From: Lishizhenia tianjinensis
GTDB lineage: Bacteria > Bacteroidota > Bacteroidia > Flavobacteriales_D > Crocinitomicaceae
Assembly (NCBI GenBank): GCA_945902115.1
Contig: CAMDLY010000005.1
Span: 1 to 64,000 of the forward strand
Reading direction: 5' to 3'
DNA: 64,000 nucleotides
Part shown: positions 8,621 through 19,425 of the stretch, one piece after another
How the letters are laid out: every line of letters begins with the position of its first letter
Position numbering within the stretch: position 1 is the first letter of the stretch
Notes under the pieces: generated by a model
The model's database searches: none
The model's input: only the letters and a program-made list of their open reading frames with translations
Told to the model about the DNA's origin: nothing
Program-made: the position numbers and the translations under genes

Positions 8621-9616
8621 ATGAAAATTAAAGTTCTCCAACTCGCCTTTTTTTGTTCACTTTGGATGCATTCTTTTGGCCAAGACATTCACTGGTCTCA
8701 ATTTAACGACAACCAACTTTATCAAAACCCTGCACACGCGGGAAACTTTGATGGCGACTACCGATTTATTGGAAATTACAGAGATCAGTGGAGAAGTGTA
8801 ACTGTTCCATTTAGCACTTTTTCTACTTCCTTCGATGCGCGCGTAAAAAAATGGGGATTGGGTGTTTTAGCATTCCATGATCAAGCGGGAGATGGTAAAT
8901 TTAGGACAATAGAGTTGCAAGGTAACTTATCTCGTTCATTCAAATTGATCGAAGATTCGAGTCAAGTATTGCGTCTTGGATTGAATTTTGGGATAAATCA
9001 TAGGCAATTAAATTGGGACTTATTGTACTTCGACAATCAATACAATGGCTACGTTTTTGACCCAAGTGCTCCAACATCGGAAAATTTTCAAACGGCAAAA
9101 AAAACAAATGGGAGTTTGGGATTTGGAGTCATTCACCAATGGAATTCAAAAACTAGAACGAATATTCAAACTGGTTTTGGTGCATACAACCTAAATCAGC
9201 CAAATCAAGGTTTCTATACAGAAATAATTAGAAGAGACATGCGTTTCAATGGGTTTGTGAAGGCCACCATTCAATTAAATTCCGTTTGGGATATAATTCC
9301 ATCCGCACAATATTCTCAGCAAGGAATTTACAGAGAGTTATTGATTGGTTCATCTGCAAGGTTTCACATATCTAATAAACCAAAAGCATATCAAGCACTA
9401 TATTTTGGTTTGTGGAACAGGGGAAATGATGCTGTAAATGCAAGCCTAGGATATGACTATAACGATTTTTTTGTCGGACTAAGTTATGATTTAAACTATT
9501 CCAAATTAGTTCCTGCCAGTAATTTGCGAGGAGGTGTTGAAATCGCGCTCCGTTATGTGATCAGAAAATTCAAACCGAAACGCATTATCCACAGGGTATG
9601 TCCAGACTATATTTAA
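8621..9616 (+). CDS. PorP/SprF family T9SS membrane protein
   Basis: QDIHWSQFNDNQLYQNPAHAGNFDGDYRFIGNYRDQWRSVTVPFSTFSTSFD. Confidence 0.9.
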   Translation: MKIKVLQLAFFCSLWMHSFGQDIHWSQFNDNQLYQNPAHAGNFDGDYRFIGNYRDQWRSVTVPFSTFSTSFDARVKKWGLGVLAFHDQAGDGKFRTIELQGNLSRSFKLIEDSSQVLRLGLNFGINHRQLNWDLLYFDNQYNGYVFDPSAPTSENFQTAKKTNGSLGFGVIHQWNSKTRTNIQTGFGAYNLNQPNQGFYTEIIRRDMRFNGFVKATIQLNSVWDIIPSAQYSQQGIYRELLIGSSARFHISNKPKAYQALYFGLWNRGNDAVNASLGYDYNDFFVGLSYDLNYSKLVPASNLRGGVEIALRYVIRKFKPKRIIHRVCPDYI

Positions 9617-11850
9617 TATTATTTCTTTTTATTCCATTCATTTCAGTCTCTCAAAAAACCAGTCAATTGGTAAAATTTGCTGATGAACAATTTAAAAAAG
9701 GAGACTATTACTATGCCCAGGAATATTATAAGCAAGCCTTAGCGAAAGACTCTACTAACATTGATATACTATGGAAATATGCAGAAACTCTCCGAGCATA
9801 CAAAAGTTACATTGAGGCAGAAAAACAATATGCAAAGATTTTTGCGCGAGAACAAGCAAAGAAATATCCATCAAGTATATTACAACTAGGCTTGATGCAG
9901 AAACAAATTGGTAACTATAAAAAAGCTATAGAAACATTCAAACTCGCAACAAAAATATACCAGCCTGACAATTCCAATTATTTATTCAAGAAAGCTGAAA
10001 AAGAGATTTTATCGACACAGTGGGCAATAGATAATTTTAAAGACACCCTAAAACCGTTAGATAAATTGCCTTTAACGGTAAACTCGTTGGATGCCGAATT
10101 TGCACATAGTGTATTTGAAAATCAACTTATTTTTTCCTCTCTTCGTGCCGATTCAGTTGTTGAGGAAGACCAGGCGGTCTACTCAAAATCGTATAAAACT
10201 AGGCTTTATAAGTCAGAAATAAAAGATGGTGGGTACATAAAAAATGAAAGCATAGATACACTTTCTTTTAATAAATTCAGCTCTGGAAACGGGAGTTTTA
10301 GTATAGATGGTAAATTTTTCTATTTCAGTATTTGTGAAGAAGAAGGATATAATTACAAGTGCTTAATAGCACGTTCATCATATTTGGGAAAGGGTAAATG
10401 GGGAAAGACAGATACCTTATCAGCAAAGATTAATGCTGTTGGAAAAAATACTACCATGCCTGTAATGGCTGAAGTAAATGGAAAAGAAATCTTGTTTTTT
10501 TCATCAGACCGCCAAGGCACTAAAGGGTCTTTGGACCTATGGTACGCTACAAAAAATGGTGATTCATTCGAAAATCCAATAAATATTTCGGAACTCAATA
10601 CAGAAGACGCAGAAGTTACCCCATGGTTTGACACTCGTAACAAAAGATTGTATTTCTCCTCTTCATGGCACAACGGATTTGGAGGAACAGACGTATTATT
10701 TAGTACTGTAGAAGCCAATAACAATGCGCTAACATTCAGTACTCCCGTAAATGCAGGAATGCCGATAAACAGCCCTGCTAACGACATTTATTATTTCGAA
10801 CACAGTGATACCGTATACGTGTCCTCAAATAGACTTGGGTCCTATTTTTCTAAAAATCCCACGTGCTGCAGCGATATATACTATGCTCTCCCAGCACCCA
10901 TAATAAAGGAATTAGTTAGGATAGATACACTCGAGATACGGGAAAAGATAAGAAAAAGTTTACCGGTAGTATTGTATTTCCAAAATGATGAGCCTGATGC
11001 AAAAACAACAGCTAATTCAACAAAAATGAATTACATGACTTCCTACGGGGTTTATAAGTCAAACTACCCAACCTACAAAAAAGAGGTCACCATCGGATTA
11101 CAAGGTGATATAGCACAAAAACGTATCGATGATTTGAGCAACTTTTTTACTAACTCGGTGGATAAAGGAGCAACCGATTTAGAAGAATTTAAATCACTTA
11201 TTTTAGAGGAATTAAAAATAGGCTCTTCTGTGATTATCACTGTTAAAGGTTTTGCGAGTCCGCTTGCCAAGACAAATTATAATTTAAATCTGACTAAACG
11301 AAGAATTTCCTCCCTGATTAATTATTTTAAAGAAGCGAATAAAGGTGAATTTTTGCCATATATGCAAGATAAGAATGTTGGTATCGGAAAATTAAGTTTT
11401 GTTTACGCTCCTTTTGGAGAATACTCTGCAGACCAAAAAACCAGTGATAATTTTTATGATCAGAAAAATTCTGTTTATTCTCGTGAGGCCGGAATAGAGA
11501 GAAAAATCCAAATTGAAGAAGTGGTTTTTGAGCGAAATACAGCTGTATTCCCCCTTTCGGTTAAAGAAAGTGTTTACAGCGCTGGTGTTAAGAAAAAAGG
11601 CAGCTTAGTTAAGGGGGCACATGTTATCAAGAATAACTCCCAGAAAGAAGTATATTTCGTAATAAATAATAATCAACGTTCACTGAAAATACTCACCACT
11701 AAAACAGCCCTGAAACCAGGAGAAGAGACTACTCTTTATTTTGAATTGAATACGACTGAGATTCAAGGATTCAGCAAACTTTCTTATTCCTTGGCTGTGG
11801 AGGGATTTAAAAATCCACTAGACCTATTTTTAACTATAGAAGTTAGGTAA
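9598..11850 (+). CDS. PorE-like TPR/PD40/OmpA-like protein with DUF1573-like C-terminus
   Basis: N-terminal TPRs; PD40-like IYFSSSWHNGFGGTDV; OmpA-like VKGFASPLAKTNYNLNLTKRRISSLINYF; C-terminal Ig-like segment. Confidence 0.65.
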   Translation: MSRLYLILFLFIPFISVSQKTSQLVKFADEQFKKGDYYYAQEYYKQALAKDSTNIDILWKYAETLRAYKSYIEAEKQYAKIFAREQAKKYPSSILQLGLMQKQIGNYKKAIETFKLATKIYQPDNSNYLFKKAEKEILSTQWAIDNFKDTLKPLDKLPLTVNSLDAEFAHSVFENQLIFSSLRADSVVEEDQAVYSKSYKTRLYKSEIKDGGYIKNESIDTLSFNKFSSGNGSFSIDGKFFYFSICEEEGYNYKCLIARSSYLGKGKWGKTDTLSAKINAVGKNTTMPVMAEVNGKEILFFSSDRQGTKGSLDLWYATKNGDSFENPINISELNTEDAEVTPWFDTRNKRLYFSSSWHNGFGGTDVLFSTVEANNNALTFSTPVNAGMPINSPANDIYYFEHSDTVYVSSNRLGSYFSKNPTCCSDIYYALPAPIIKELVRIDTLEIREKIRKSLPVVLYFQNDEPDAKTTANSTKMNYMTSYGVYKSNYPTYKKEVTIGLQGDIAQKRIDDLSNFFTNSVDKGATDLEEFKSLILEELKIGSSVIITVKGFASPLAKTNYNLNLTKRRISSLINYFKEANKGEFLPYMQDKNVGIGKLSFVYAPFGEYSADQKTSDNFYDQKNSVYSREAGIERKIQIEEVVFERNTAVFPLSVKESVYSAGVKKKGSLVKGAHVIKNNSQKEVYFVINNNQRSLKILTTKTALKPGEETTLYFELNTTEIQGFSKLSYSLAVEGFKNPLDLFLTIEVR

Positions 11851-13776
11851 TTGGCTATTTCTCCAAAAAAAAACTCAATAAATAATATATATTCAAAGAG
11901 ATTACCACAAGTACTTATCCAACATTTTCTTTATCAAGTAGTTTTTTGGATAGTACTATTTAATTGTCAACGAGTAGTTTTCCTTATTACAAATCCCGAT
12001 GTTTTAAATAATATACCAGAATACTTTGGTGTTTTCTTTTATTCCTTTCGTTTAGATTTAGCGACAACTGCTTTTTTAGTTGCTCTTCCTACATTATTAT
12101 TTGCGCTTGTATGCTTCTTTCCCAACAAATACTTCAAATGGATATTATACTCATTCGTAATATTGGAAATCCTTCTTACATGTGCTATTCACGCGGGAGA
12201 GATGGTGGTTTATGAGGAATGGAAGCATAAACTGACATCAAAAGTATTCCTTCATCTCTTTCATGGTAATGAAGTAATGAGAACTGCGGATGACCTCTCT
12301 ATTTTGTGGTTTTTCCTGATTTTAATTTTGGAATCTTCCATTGGTTTCACCCTATATCGGTATTTCTTCATTAAACCGATAAATAAATTCGGCGGATATA
12401 GAAAGAAGTGGGATGCGCTTTTTAATAGTATTACGACATTAATTATCATGGGTTTATCCTTTTTATTTGCTCGAGGTGGATGGCAGCAAATTCCTATAAA
12501 TATAGATTCTGCCTATTATTCTGATAATGTCAAATTGAATGATATTAGTATTAATTCCACCTATTATTTTGCTAATAGCTATTTGTTGTATTTGAATTCA
12601 GATATAGAATCCTTAGTGCCGAAGATAGATATAAGCGAAGCGGATTCAATTAGTAAAAAATTGTATAATAAAAATCATCAAGACACGACGCGCGTTCTCA
12701 CAACGGATAAGCCAAATATCGTCCTAATAATCTTAGAGGGTTGGAGCGCGAACGTAATAGGATGCATGAGTAAGACGAAGGGCGCAACACCAAATTTTGA
12801 TGAGTTAGTAAATTCCGGTCTTTTATTTTCTACTATTTATGCCACGAATACAACCTCTGAAATTGGTCACGCCTCTATTCTAGCTGGCTTTCCTGCGTTG
12901 CCTGAAATAGCCATTTCCTCTTACCCAGAGAAGCATAGAAATTTAACAACGATTAATCAGACTTTGAAGAAAAAGAACTATCATTCCGGGTATCTTTTTG
13001 GGGGAGATTTAACATATGGAAATATTGAAAGCTTTATTAATGAACACGAGATGGATGAGGTATGGGATGAAGACGATTTTCCTTCAGGTAAGGATCATGG
13101 TAAACTTTCTTATCATGACGAGGATGTGCTAGCCTTATTTTTGGAAAGAATAAATAAAAGTACTTCACCATTTTTCCGCGCAGTGTTTACGGCAAGCACG
13201 CATGCACCTTTCGATCACCCAAAACAAACTAATCAACAATGGAGTGGCAAGGAATCTGATTATATGAATTCTATAATATATGCTGACAAGTGCTTAGGTG
13301 ATTTTTTTAGAAAAGCAAAAAAAGAGTCTTGGTATAAGAATACCTTGTTTGTGGTGGTTGCTGACCACAGCCATTCTTGTCCAACGCATGAGGTGCCTTA
13401 TTCGGTAGATTTTTTCAAAATACCCCTTCTCTTCTATGGAGATGTCTTAAAAAAATCATACGTTGGGACAAAAATCAAAAAAATAGGATCACAAGCTGAT
13501 CTTGCAGCAACCCTTTTAGCGCAACTTGGTGCTGATGTATCTTCCTTTCCATACAGTAAAAATTTATTAGATCCAACAACAACTGATTTCGCCTTCATTG
13601 CTACTGTTCGCGGTTATGGATTCACAAACCTATCAGGTAAATTCGTGTATCATTTTGATGCGAAAAAATACCACGAACAAACATTTTCTCCAAGGGATTT
13701 TTCTACGGCAAAAAAAATAAGCGATGCACTTTTTCGTAGTTATTACGAATACTTCAAAAATTTAGAGTATCCGTGA
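11851..13776 (+). CDS. LTA synthase-like sulfatase-family membrane protein
   Basis: N-terminal TM helices; PNIVLIILEGWSANVIG, SEIGHASILAG, FFRAVFTASTHAPFDHP, LFVVVADHSHSCP. TTG start directly after the upstream stop. Confidence 0.85.
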   Translation: MAISPKKNSINNIYSKRLPQVLIQHFLYQVVFWIVLFNCQRVVFLITNPDVLNNIPEYFGVFFYSFRLDLATTAFLVALPTLLFALVCFFPNKYFKWILYSFVILEILLTCAIHAGEMVVYEEWKHKLTSKVFLHLFHGNEVMRTADDLSILWFFLILILESSIGFTLYRYFFIKPINKFGGYRKKWDALFNSITTLIIMGLSFLFARGGWQQIPINIDSAYYSDNVKLNDISINSTYYFANSYLLYLNSDIESLVPKIDISEADSISKKLYNKNHQDTTRVLTTDKPNIVLIILEGWSANVIGCMSKTKGATPNFDELVNSGLLFSTIYATNTTSEIGHASILAGFPALPEIAISSYPEKHRNLTTINQTLKKKNYHSGYLFGGDLTYGNIESFINEHEMDEVWDEDDFPSGKDHGKLSYHDEDVLALFLERINKSTSPFFRAVFTASTHAPFDHPKQTNQQWSGKESDYMNSIIYADKCLGDFFRKAKKESWYKNTLFVVVADHSHSCPTHEVPYSVDFFKIPLLFYGDVLKKSYVGTKIKKIGSQADLAATLLAQLGADVSSFPYSKNLLDPTTTDFAFIATVRGYGFTNLSGKFVYHFDAKKYHEQTFSPRDFSTAKKISDALFRSYYEYFKNLEYP

Positions 13777-13784
13777 TGAAATAA

Positions 13785-13816
13785 AAAGAGGCTATCTCAT
13801 AGGAGACAGCCTCTTT
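13785..13816. terminator. Bidirectional terminator hairpin
   Basis: aaagaggctatctc-atag-gagacagcctcttt with one mismatch, between convergent genes. Confidence 0.75.
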
Positions 13817-13837
13817 CACTTATTTTATCAGGAATTT

Positions 13838-16198
13838 CTATCCAGAACACATTTCGCATCCATCAGGATCATCAAGCGAACAAGCTATTGCGTCTTGCTG
13901 TTGTTCGATAATTTCTTTTGAAGGTTCTTCAACTACCGTCTTATCTACCGTGAACTTAATAGCATCTGTAGCAGCTTTTGTCCTCAGGTAATACATACCT
14001 GTTTTCAATCCTTTTTCCCAGCCATAGAAATGCATCGAAGTTAATTTACCAAAATTCGCATTTTCCATGAAAATATTTAACGATTGACTTTGACAGATAT
14101 ATGCTCCTCTATCTGCAGCCATTTCTATAATTGCCTTCTGAGAAATTTCCCATGCAGTTTTGTAGAGTTCTTTTAATCTTGTGGGTATTTTTTCAATGTT
14201 TTGAATTGACCCATTCGCAGTCATAATTTTCTGTCTTGTGTCTTTGTTCCAGAGACCTTCTTTCACCAAGTCCTTGAGTAAATGCTTATTCACGATGATA
14301 AATTCACCTGAAAGCACTCTTCTCGTGTATATGTTGGAGGTATATGGCTCAAAGCATTCATTGTTTCCGAGTATTTGTGCCGTTGAAGCTGTTGGCATTG
14401 GGGCCAATAACAATGAATTTCTTACCCCGTGTGTTTTAACTTCTTCTTTCAACACATCCCATTCCCATCTCGAAGTTGGGGTTACGCCCCACATATCGAA
14501 TTGAAAAATTCCTTTGGATACTGGAGAGCCGTCAAAGCTTTCATAAGGACCTTTTTCCTTCGCTAAATCTTTGGAAGCGGTCATCGAGGCATAATAGATA
14601 GTTTCGAAAACTTCTCTATTTAGAGCTCTTGCCTCTTGTGACTCGAACGGATAACCTAACATAATGAAGGCGTCCGCTAATCCTTGTACTCCAAGTCCGA
14701 TTGGTCTGTGTCTGAGGTTCGAGTTTTTCGCTTCTTCAACAGGGTAGTAATTTTCGTCTATAATTTTATTCAAGTTGATAGTCGCCTGATATGTCACTTC
14801 AAATAATTTATCATGATCAAACACACCAGCTTCTGTTATGTACTTGGGTAGGGCAATTGAAGCGAGATTACATACCGCAATTTCATCTGGGGCAGTGTAT
14901 TCGATAATCTCAGTACAAAGGTTAGACGATTTTATTGTTCCAAGATTCTGCTGGTTCGATTTTGCATTCGCCGCATCTTTATACAACATGTATGGAGTAC
15001 CTGTCTCAATTTGAGATTCTAGTATTTTAAACCAAAGATCCTGCGCCTTAATCGTTTTTCGTCCCTTGCCTTCCTCCTCGTATTTAGTGTATAAAGCCTC
15101 AAACGCAGCACTGTGCGAATCAGAAAGACCCGGGCACTCATGTGGACACATTAGCGTCCAATTGCCATTTTCTTTTACGCGTTTCATGAAAAGGTCTGGT
15201 ATCCAAAGTGCAAAGAATAAGTCTCTAGCTCGTTGTTCTTCTTTACCGTGATTCTTCTTGAGGTCTAAAAAATCGAAAACGTCCGCATGCCATGGTTCAA
15301 TATAAATAGCAAAAGAACCTTTTCTTTTTCCTCCTCCTTGGTCAACATAACGAGCTGTATCGTTAAAGACTCTCAACATTGGGACAATTCCATTAGATGT
15401 CCCATTAGTTCCTTTTATGTATGAGCCAGTCGCACGGATATCATGAATTGAAAGTCCTATTCCCCCTGCAGACTGCGAAATTTTCGCACAAGACTTCAAC
15501 GTGTCGTAAATGCCGCTTATACTATCTGATTTCGTGGTCAATAGAAAGCAAGACGACATTTGTGGCTTCGGTGTACCCGAATTAAATAAAGTCGGTGTTG
15601 CATGCGTAAACCAACCTTCCGACATAAAGTTATACGTTTTTATTGCCGATGGAATGTCATTCTTATGTATACCAATTGAAACTCGCATAAGCATTTGCTG
15701 CGGTCTTTCTGCAATTTTTCCATTTAACTTCATTAGATACGATCTTGTCAAAGTTTTAAATCCAAAGTAATCGTACCTGAAATCTCTATCGTATATGATG
15801 CTTGAGTCGAACGTTTCCTTATTTTGTTGGATTATTTCATAAACGTCGTCTGCTAAAAGCGCAGCACGTTCGTTTGTTTTTGGATCAACATAATGGTACA
15901 TATCGTACATGACATCAGAAAACGTTTTCTTTGTCTCCTTGTGCAAATTAGACACGGCAATTCTTGAAGCTAATAAGGCGTAATCTGGGTGATCAATGGT
16001 TTTAGCTGCGGCTACCTCAGCAGCTAAATTGTCAAGGTCTGAGGTTGAGACGCCATCGTAAATCCCTTCAATAACTTTAATGGCTACAGCCTCCGGAGAC
16101 ACTAGTGGATCTAACCCGTAACACATTTTGATAATTCTAGCAGTAATTTTATCAAATTTTACTGCTTCTTTTCTTCCGTCTCTTTTAACTACATACAT
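13838..16198 (-). CDS. nrdA: Ribonucleoside-diphosphate reductase subunit alpha (class I)
   Basis: ATP-cone [51 protein letters not shown]-terminal CEMC. Confidence 0.95.
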   Translation of the reverse strand: MYVVKRDGRKEAVKFDKITARIIKMCYGLDPLVSPEAVAIKVIEGIYDGVSTSDLDNLAAEVAAAKTIDHPDYALLASRIAVSNLHKETKKTFSDVMYDMYHYVDPKTNERAALLADDVYEIIQQNKETFDSSIIYDRDFRYDYFGFKTLTRSYLMKLNGKIAERPQQMLMRVSIGIHKNDIPSAIKTYNFMSEGWFTHATPTLFNSGTPKPQMSSCFLLTTKSDSISGIYDTLKSCAKISQSAGGIGLSIHDIRATGSYIKGTNGTSNGIVPMLRVFNDTARYVDQGGGKRKGSFAIYIEPWHADVFDFLDLKKNHGKEEQRARDLFFALWIPDLFMKRVKENGNWTLMCPHECPGLSDSHSAAFEALYTKYEEEGKGRKTIKAQDLWFKILESQIETGTPYMLYKDAANAKSNQQNLGTIKSSNLCTEIIEYTAPDEIAVCNLASIALPKYITEAGVFDHDKLFEVTYQATINLNKIIDENYYPVEEAKNSNLRHRPIGLGVQGLADAFIMLGYPFESQEARALNREVFETIYYASMTASKDLAKEKGPYESFDGSPVSKGIFQFDMWGVTPTSRWEWDVLKEEVKTHGVRNSLLLAPMPTASTAQILGNNECFEPYTSNIYTRRVLSGEFIIVNKHLLKDLVKEGLWNKDTRQKIMTANGSIQNIEKIPTRLKELYKTAWEISQKAIIEMAADRGAYICQSQSLNIFMENANFGKLTSMHFYGWEKGLKTGMYYLRTKAATDAIKFTVDKTVVEEPSKEIIEQQQDAIACSLDDPDGCEMCSG

Positions 16199-16228
16199 AA
16201 TTCAACTCTATTTTCTTCTTATTCTTAT

Positions 16229-17215
16229 TTAAAATTCTTCGTCCAAACTAAAAGTTTGATTTTCTTTTCCAGCAAGCACCCCCGCTTTTTGGTATTCCCC
16301 GACGCGTTTTTCGAAGAAGTTTGACTTCCCTTGAAGAGAAATCATTTCCATAAAATCAAACGGATTTGACGCGTTGTACTCTCTCTCGTTTCCAAGTTCA
16401 ACCAACAAACGGTCTGCAACAAATTCAATGTACTGACCCATTAGGTCTGCATTCATTCCAATTAACTTTACAGGCAGAGAATCGGTTACAAACTCTTTTT
16501 CGATTTCAACTGCATCGATTATGATTTGTCTGACTTGCTCTTGTGGTAATTTGTTTTTCAAATGCTTCGTGTATAGTAAGCAGGCAAAATCACAATGTAA
16601 CCCTTCATCTCTTGAAATCAATTCATTAGAGAATGATAATCCTGGCATAAGTCCTCTTTTCTTTAACCAAAAAATAGAACAGAATGAACCAGAGAAAAAT
16701 ATACCTTCTACAGCTGCAAAAGCAACAAGGCGTTCAGCAAATGAACCTTTATCAATCCATCGAAGTGCCCAATTGGCTTTTTTATTCACACAATCCATTG
16801 TATCAATTGCATTGAACAAACGACTTTTTTCAGCGCTGTCTTTGATGTATGTGTCGATCAACAGTGAATAGGTTTCGGAGTGTATATTCTCCATAGCTAT
16901 CTGAAATCCGTAGAAAAACTTCGCCTCAGTGTATTGAACTTCAGAAAGGAAATTTTCTGCTAAGTTCTCGTTAACAATGCCATCTGACGCTGCAAAAAAG
17001 GCAAGGACATGTTTGATAAAATGACGCTCATCGTCACTCAGTTTATTTTCCCAATCAATTAAATCGGGTGATAAGTCAATCTCTTCAGCTGTCCAAAAGC
17101 TAGCTTCGGCTTTTTTATAAAAGCTCCAAATGTCATCGTGCTGTATAGGAAATAATACAAATCGATTTTTATTTTCAATTAAAATTGGTTCGTGTACCTG
17201 TGACGTCATAGTCAA
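16229..17215 (-). CDS. nrdB: Ribonucleoside-diphosphate reductase subunit beta (class I)
   Basis: [27 protein letters not shown]...[43 protein letters not shown]. Confidence 0.95.
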   Translation of the reverse strand: MTMTSQVHEPILIENKNRFVLFPIQHDDIWSFYKKAEASFWTAEEIDLSPDLIDWENKLSDDERHFIKHVLAFFAASDGIVNENLAENFLSEVQYTEAKFFYGFQIAMENIHSETYSLLIDTYIKDSAEKSRLFNAIDTMDCVNKKANWALRWIDKGSFAERLVAFAAVEGIFFSGSFCSIFWLKKRGLMPGLSFSNELISRDEGLHCDFACLLYTKHLKNKLPQEQVRQIIIDAVEIEKEFVTDSLPVKLIGMNADLMGQYIEFVADRLLVELGNEREYNASNPFDFMEMISLQGKSNFFEKRVGEYQKAGVLAGKENQTFSLDEEF

Positions 17216-17632
17216 GTTTAGTTTTTAGTTTTTGTACTTCTATTAAATCGTTTGTTTCCCTTCCTAAATAAATAAGCGATAAGGCATATCGTCTTTCTGT
17301 TTGCGAGGGCCTACAAAATTTGTCAAAAAATTCGCCGAAATCAATTAAAGAAATTAACATTTACTTAAGGTTTTCAACACATTAAAACGCAATCCTATCG
17401 TGGGTAAAACTTTCAGCGAATTTTAACAATCACATAAAGATATCCACACTTATTTTTTACCGGTATTGATAACTATTTAACCAATTTTTGATTCAATGAG
17501 CAGTAAAATTTTGTATGAGATTACTTGTATAAAATTAAAGCCAATTACTATTTTAAAAAAGACCCCTCACCCAAGGGTTTTTAACATATATTTGTTTATA
17601 GCATTTGAACCCCTTTATGGTACAAATAAAAG

Positions 17633-18343
17633 ATGGAAAAATTAATTTTAAATACTTACAAAGACGCGTTAACGCATGTCATTTTTCCTAGGATGTGTGC
17701 TCACTGTGATGCCGAAATCGGACGGTTTGAGGATTTTCTTTGCCATGCCTGTTGGGAAAAAGTAGAGCCTACTTATTACGAGATGCTTAAAGAAAATACC
17801 GCCTTGGATAAGTTGTTTTATGCAAGAGTAAAGTTAAAAAGCAGCTATGCTCTTTTTCATTTTAGCGAAGGGAATCCTATTCAATCATTGCTGCATAACC
17901 TTAAATATAAACATAAAGAAAAAGTAGGTCTTTATTTAGGTAAATGCTTAGGGGTTAAAATAAAAGAAATGCACAAAGCGCCATATTTTGATGCTATAAT
18001 TCCAGTTCCTATTCATCCTAAAAAAGAGTTTCAAAGAGGTTACAACCAATGTGATTCCTTGTGTCGGGGTTTAGCAAATATTTTACAGATCCCTGTGGAT
18101 AAACATCTACTAATAAAAAACAAAAATACTGAAAGTCAAACCAAGAATAATAAATGGGCGCGATGGGAAAATACGCTGGGGAATTTCACTCTCAAGCAAC
18201 GGGACATGCCATACAAAAGTATTCTGATTGTGGACGATGTGATAACCACAGGGTCTACGCTTGAATCCTTGTGCACGTCCCTAACAAAAGAGCATCCTTC
18301 CTTGGAAATAAGTATTGCTAGTATTGCTTTTGCGGGAAGATGA
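17633..18343 (+). CDS. ComF family phosphoribosyltransferase
   Basis: Zinc-ribbon CAHC...CHAC; PVPIHPKKEFQRGYNQ; ILIVDDVITTGSTLESL. Confidence 0.9.
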   Translation: MEKLILNTYKDALTHVIFPRMCAHCDAEIGRFEDFLCHACWEKVEPTYYEMLKENTALDKLFYARVKLKSSYALFHFSEGNPIQSLLHNLKYKHKEKVGLYLGKCLGVKIKEMHKAPYFDAIIPVPIHPKKEFQRGYNQCDSLCRGLANILQIPVDKHLLIKNKNTESQTKNNKWARWENTLGNFTLKQRDMPYKSILIVDDVITTGSTLESLCTSLTKEHPSLEISIASIAFAGR

Positions 18344-19377
18344 AAAAGAGTTACCTGATTATAGGAGCAGGGCTAGCCGGATTAACTATTGCCTATCAAC
18401 TAAAAAAAAGAGGTCAACAAGTATTATTGCTTGACAAAGGGGAAAACCACTCATCATCTATCGCTGCAGGAATCGTAAACCCTATGGTGTTTAGACGAAT
18501 GAATAAGTCTTGGAGGCTCGACGATTTTTTACCCTTTTCAGAGACTTTTTACAAGGAGTTAGAAAGCCTGCTAGAGGTATCTTTTTACCACCCAATTCCC
18601 ATTTTGAGATGCTTTTCATCTCTACAAGAAAAACAATGGTGGTTGGAGAAATCTGCCAAAAGAGAATATGAAGACTATTTACATGATTTTCAAAATGGGA
18701 ATACTGAACACCCCTTGCTTCATTGCGAGTTTGGAATGGGAAAAGTAAAGTCAGCTTATTGGATAAATACCTCTGTATTTGTAGAAAATTTTCAGAAATA
18801 TTTTTTAACAAACAACGAGTTACGCGTGCAGGAGTTTCATTCAGGAGATTTATTCCCTGCTGAAGCTCGCTACGAAGATAAAATATACGACGGAATTATA
18901 TTCTGTGCCGGACATGCTCAAAAATATTTACCCTATTTTCATCATTTACCCATTGAACAGACAAAGGGACAGGTTATGACCATACGCACCAACGAACTGT
19001 CTGAAACCGAATCCCTGAATCGCAAGTGTTTTGTGCTGCCCTTGGGGAAAAAACTATTCAAAGTAGGGGCAACTTACGAATGGAATAATCCAACATTACA
19101 CGCAACACCCGATGGACTTCACGACTTGCAAGATAAATTATCCCATCTATTCAAAGGGTCCTACGAATTAATTAAACAAGATGCTGGGATTAGGCCGACT
19201 GTAAAAGATCGCCGACCTCTACTTGGTCAATCGGATGAGTATAACCACCTTTACCTATTCAATGGCCTTGGAGCTAAGGGCTATATGATGGCTCCTCTTT
19301 TATCTTTAGAAATGGCTGAATTAATACTTGAGGGAAAAGAGCCCCCGATGGAATACAACATCAAACGTTTTTCATAG
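18340..19377 (+). CDS. FAD-dependent oxidoreductase (DAO/glycine-oxidase-like)
   Basis: YLIIGAGLAGLTIAYQLKKRGQQVLLLDKG; AGIRPTVKDRRPLLG; ATGA overlap with upstream gene. Confidence 0.8.
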   Translation: MKKSYLIIGAGLAGLTIAYQLKKRGQQVLLLDKGENHSSSIAAGIVNPMVFRRMNKSWRLDDFLPFSETFYKELESLLEVSFYHPIPILRCFSSLQEKQWWLEKSAKREYEDYLHDFQNGNTEHPLLHCEFGMGKVKSAYWINTSVFVENFQKYFLTNNELRVQEFHSGDLFPAEARYEDKIYDGIIFCAGHAQKYLPYFHHLPIEQTKGQVMTIRTNELSETESLNRKCFVLPLGKKLFKVGATYEWNNPTLHATPDGLHDLQDKLSHLFKGSYELIKQDAGIRPTVKDRRPLLGQSDEYNHLYLFNGLGAKGYMMAPLLSLEMAELILEGKEPPMEYNIKRFS

Positions 19378-19408
19378 TCATGTAAGGTTAAAAGATTATG
19401 CAATTACG

Positions 19409-19416
19409 TATATTTG
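19409..19416 (+). promoter_or_regulatory. -7-like element TATATTTG upstream of lepA
   Basis: TATATTTG 9 nt before ATG 19426; the ORF-track start (TTG 19414) falls inside it. Confidence 0.45.
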
Positions 19417-19425
19417 CAACCTACT

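Noticed and set aside
11851-11853. TTG start of the LTA synthase-like gene as a possible fusion or frameshift with the upstream PorE-like gene
   Set aside because: A TAA stop separates them and both proteins appear complete, so two genes is the simpler reading.
17175-17360. 61-aa minus-strand ORF upstream of nrdB
   Set aside because: Overlaps the nrdB start and has no recognisable motif; could be real but unsupported without conservation data.
17430-17460. DnaA-box-like atatccaca near nrdB
   Set aside because: A single one-mismatch 9-mer with no cluster; not evidence for an origin or DnaA control.
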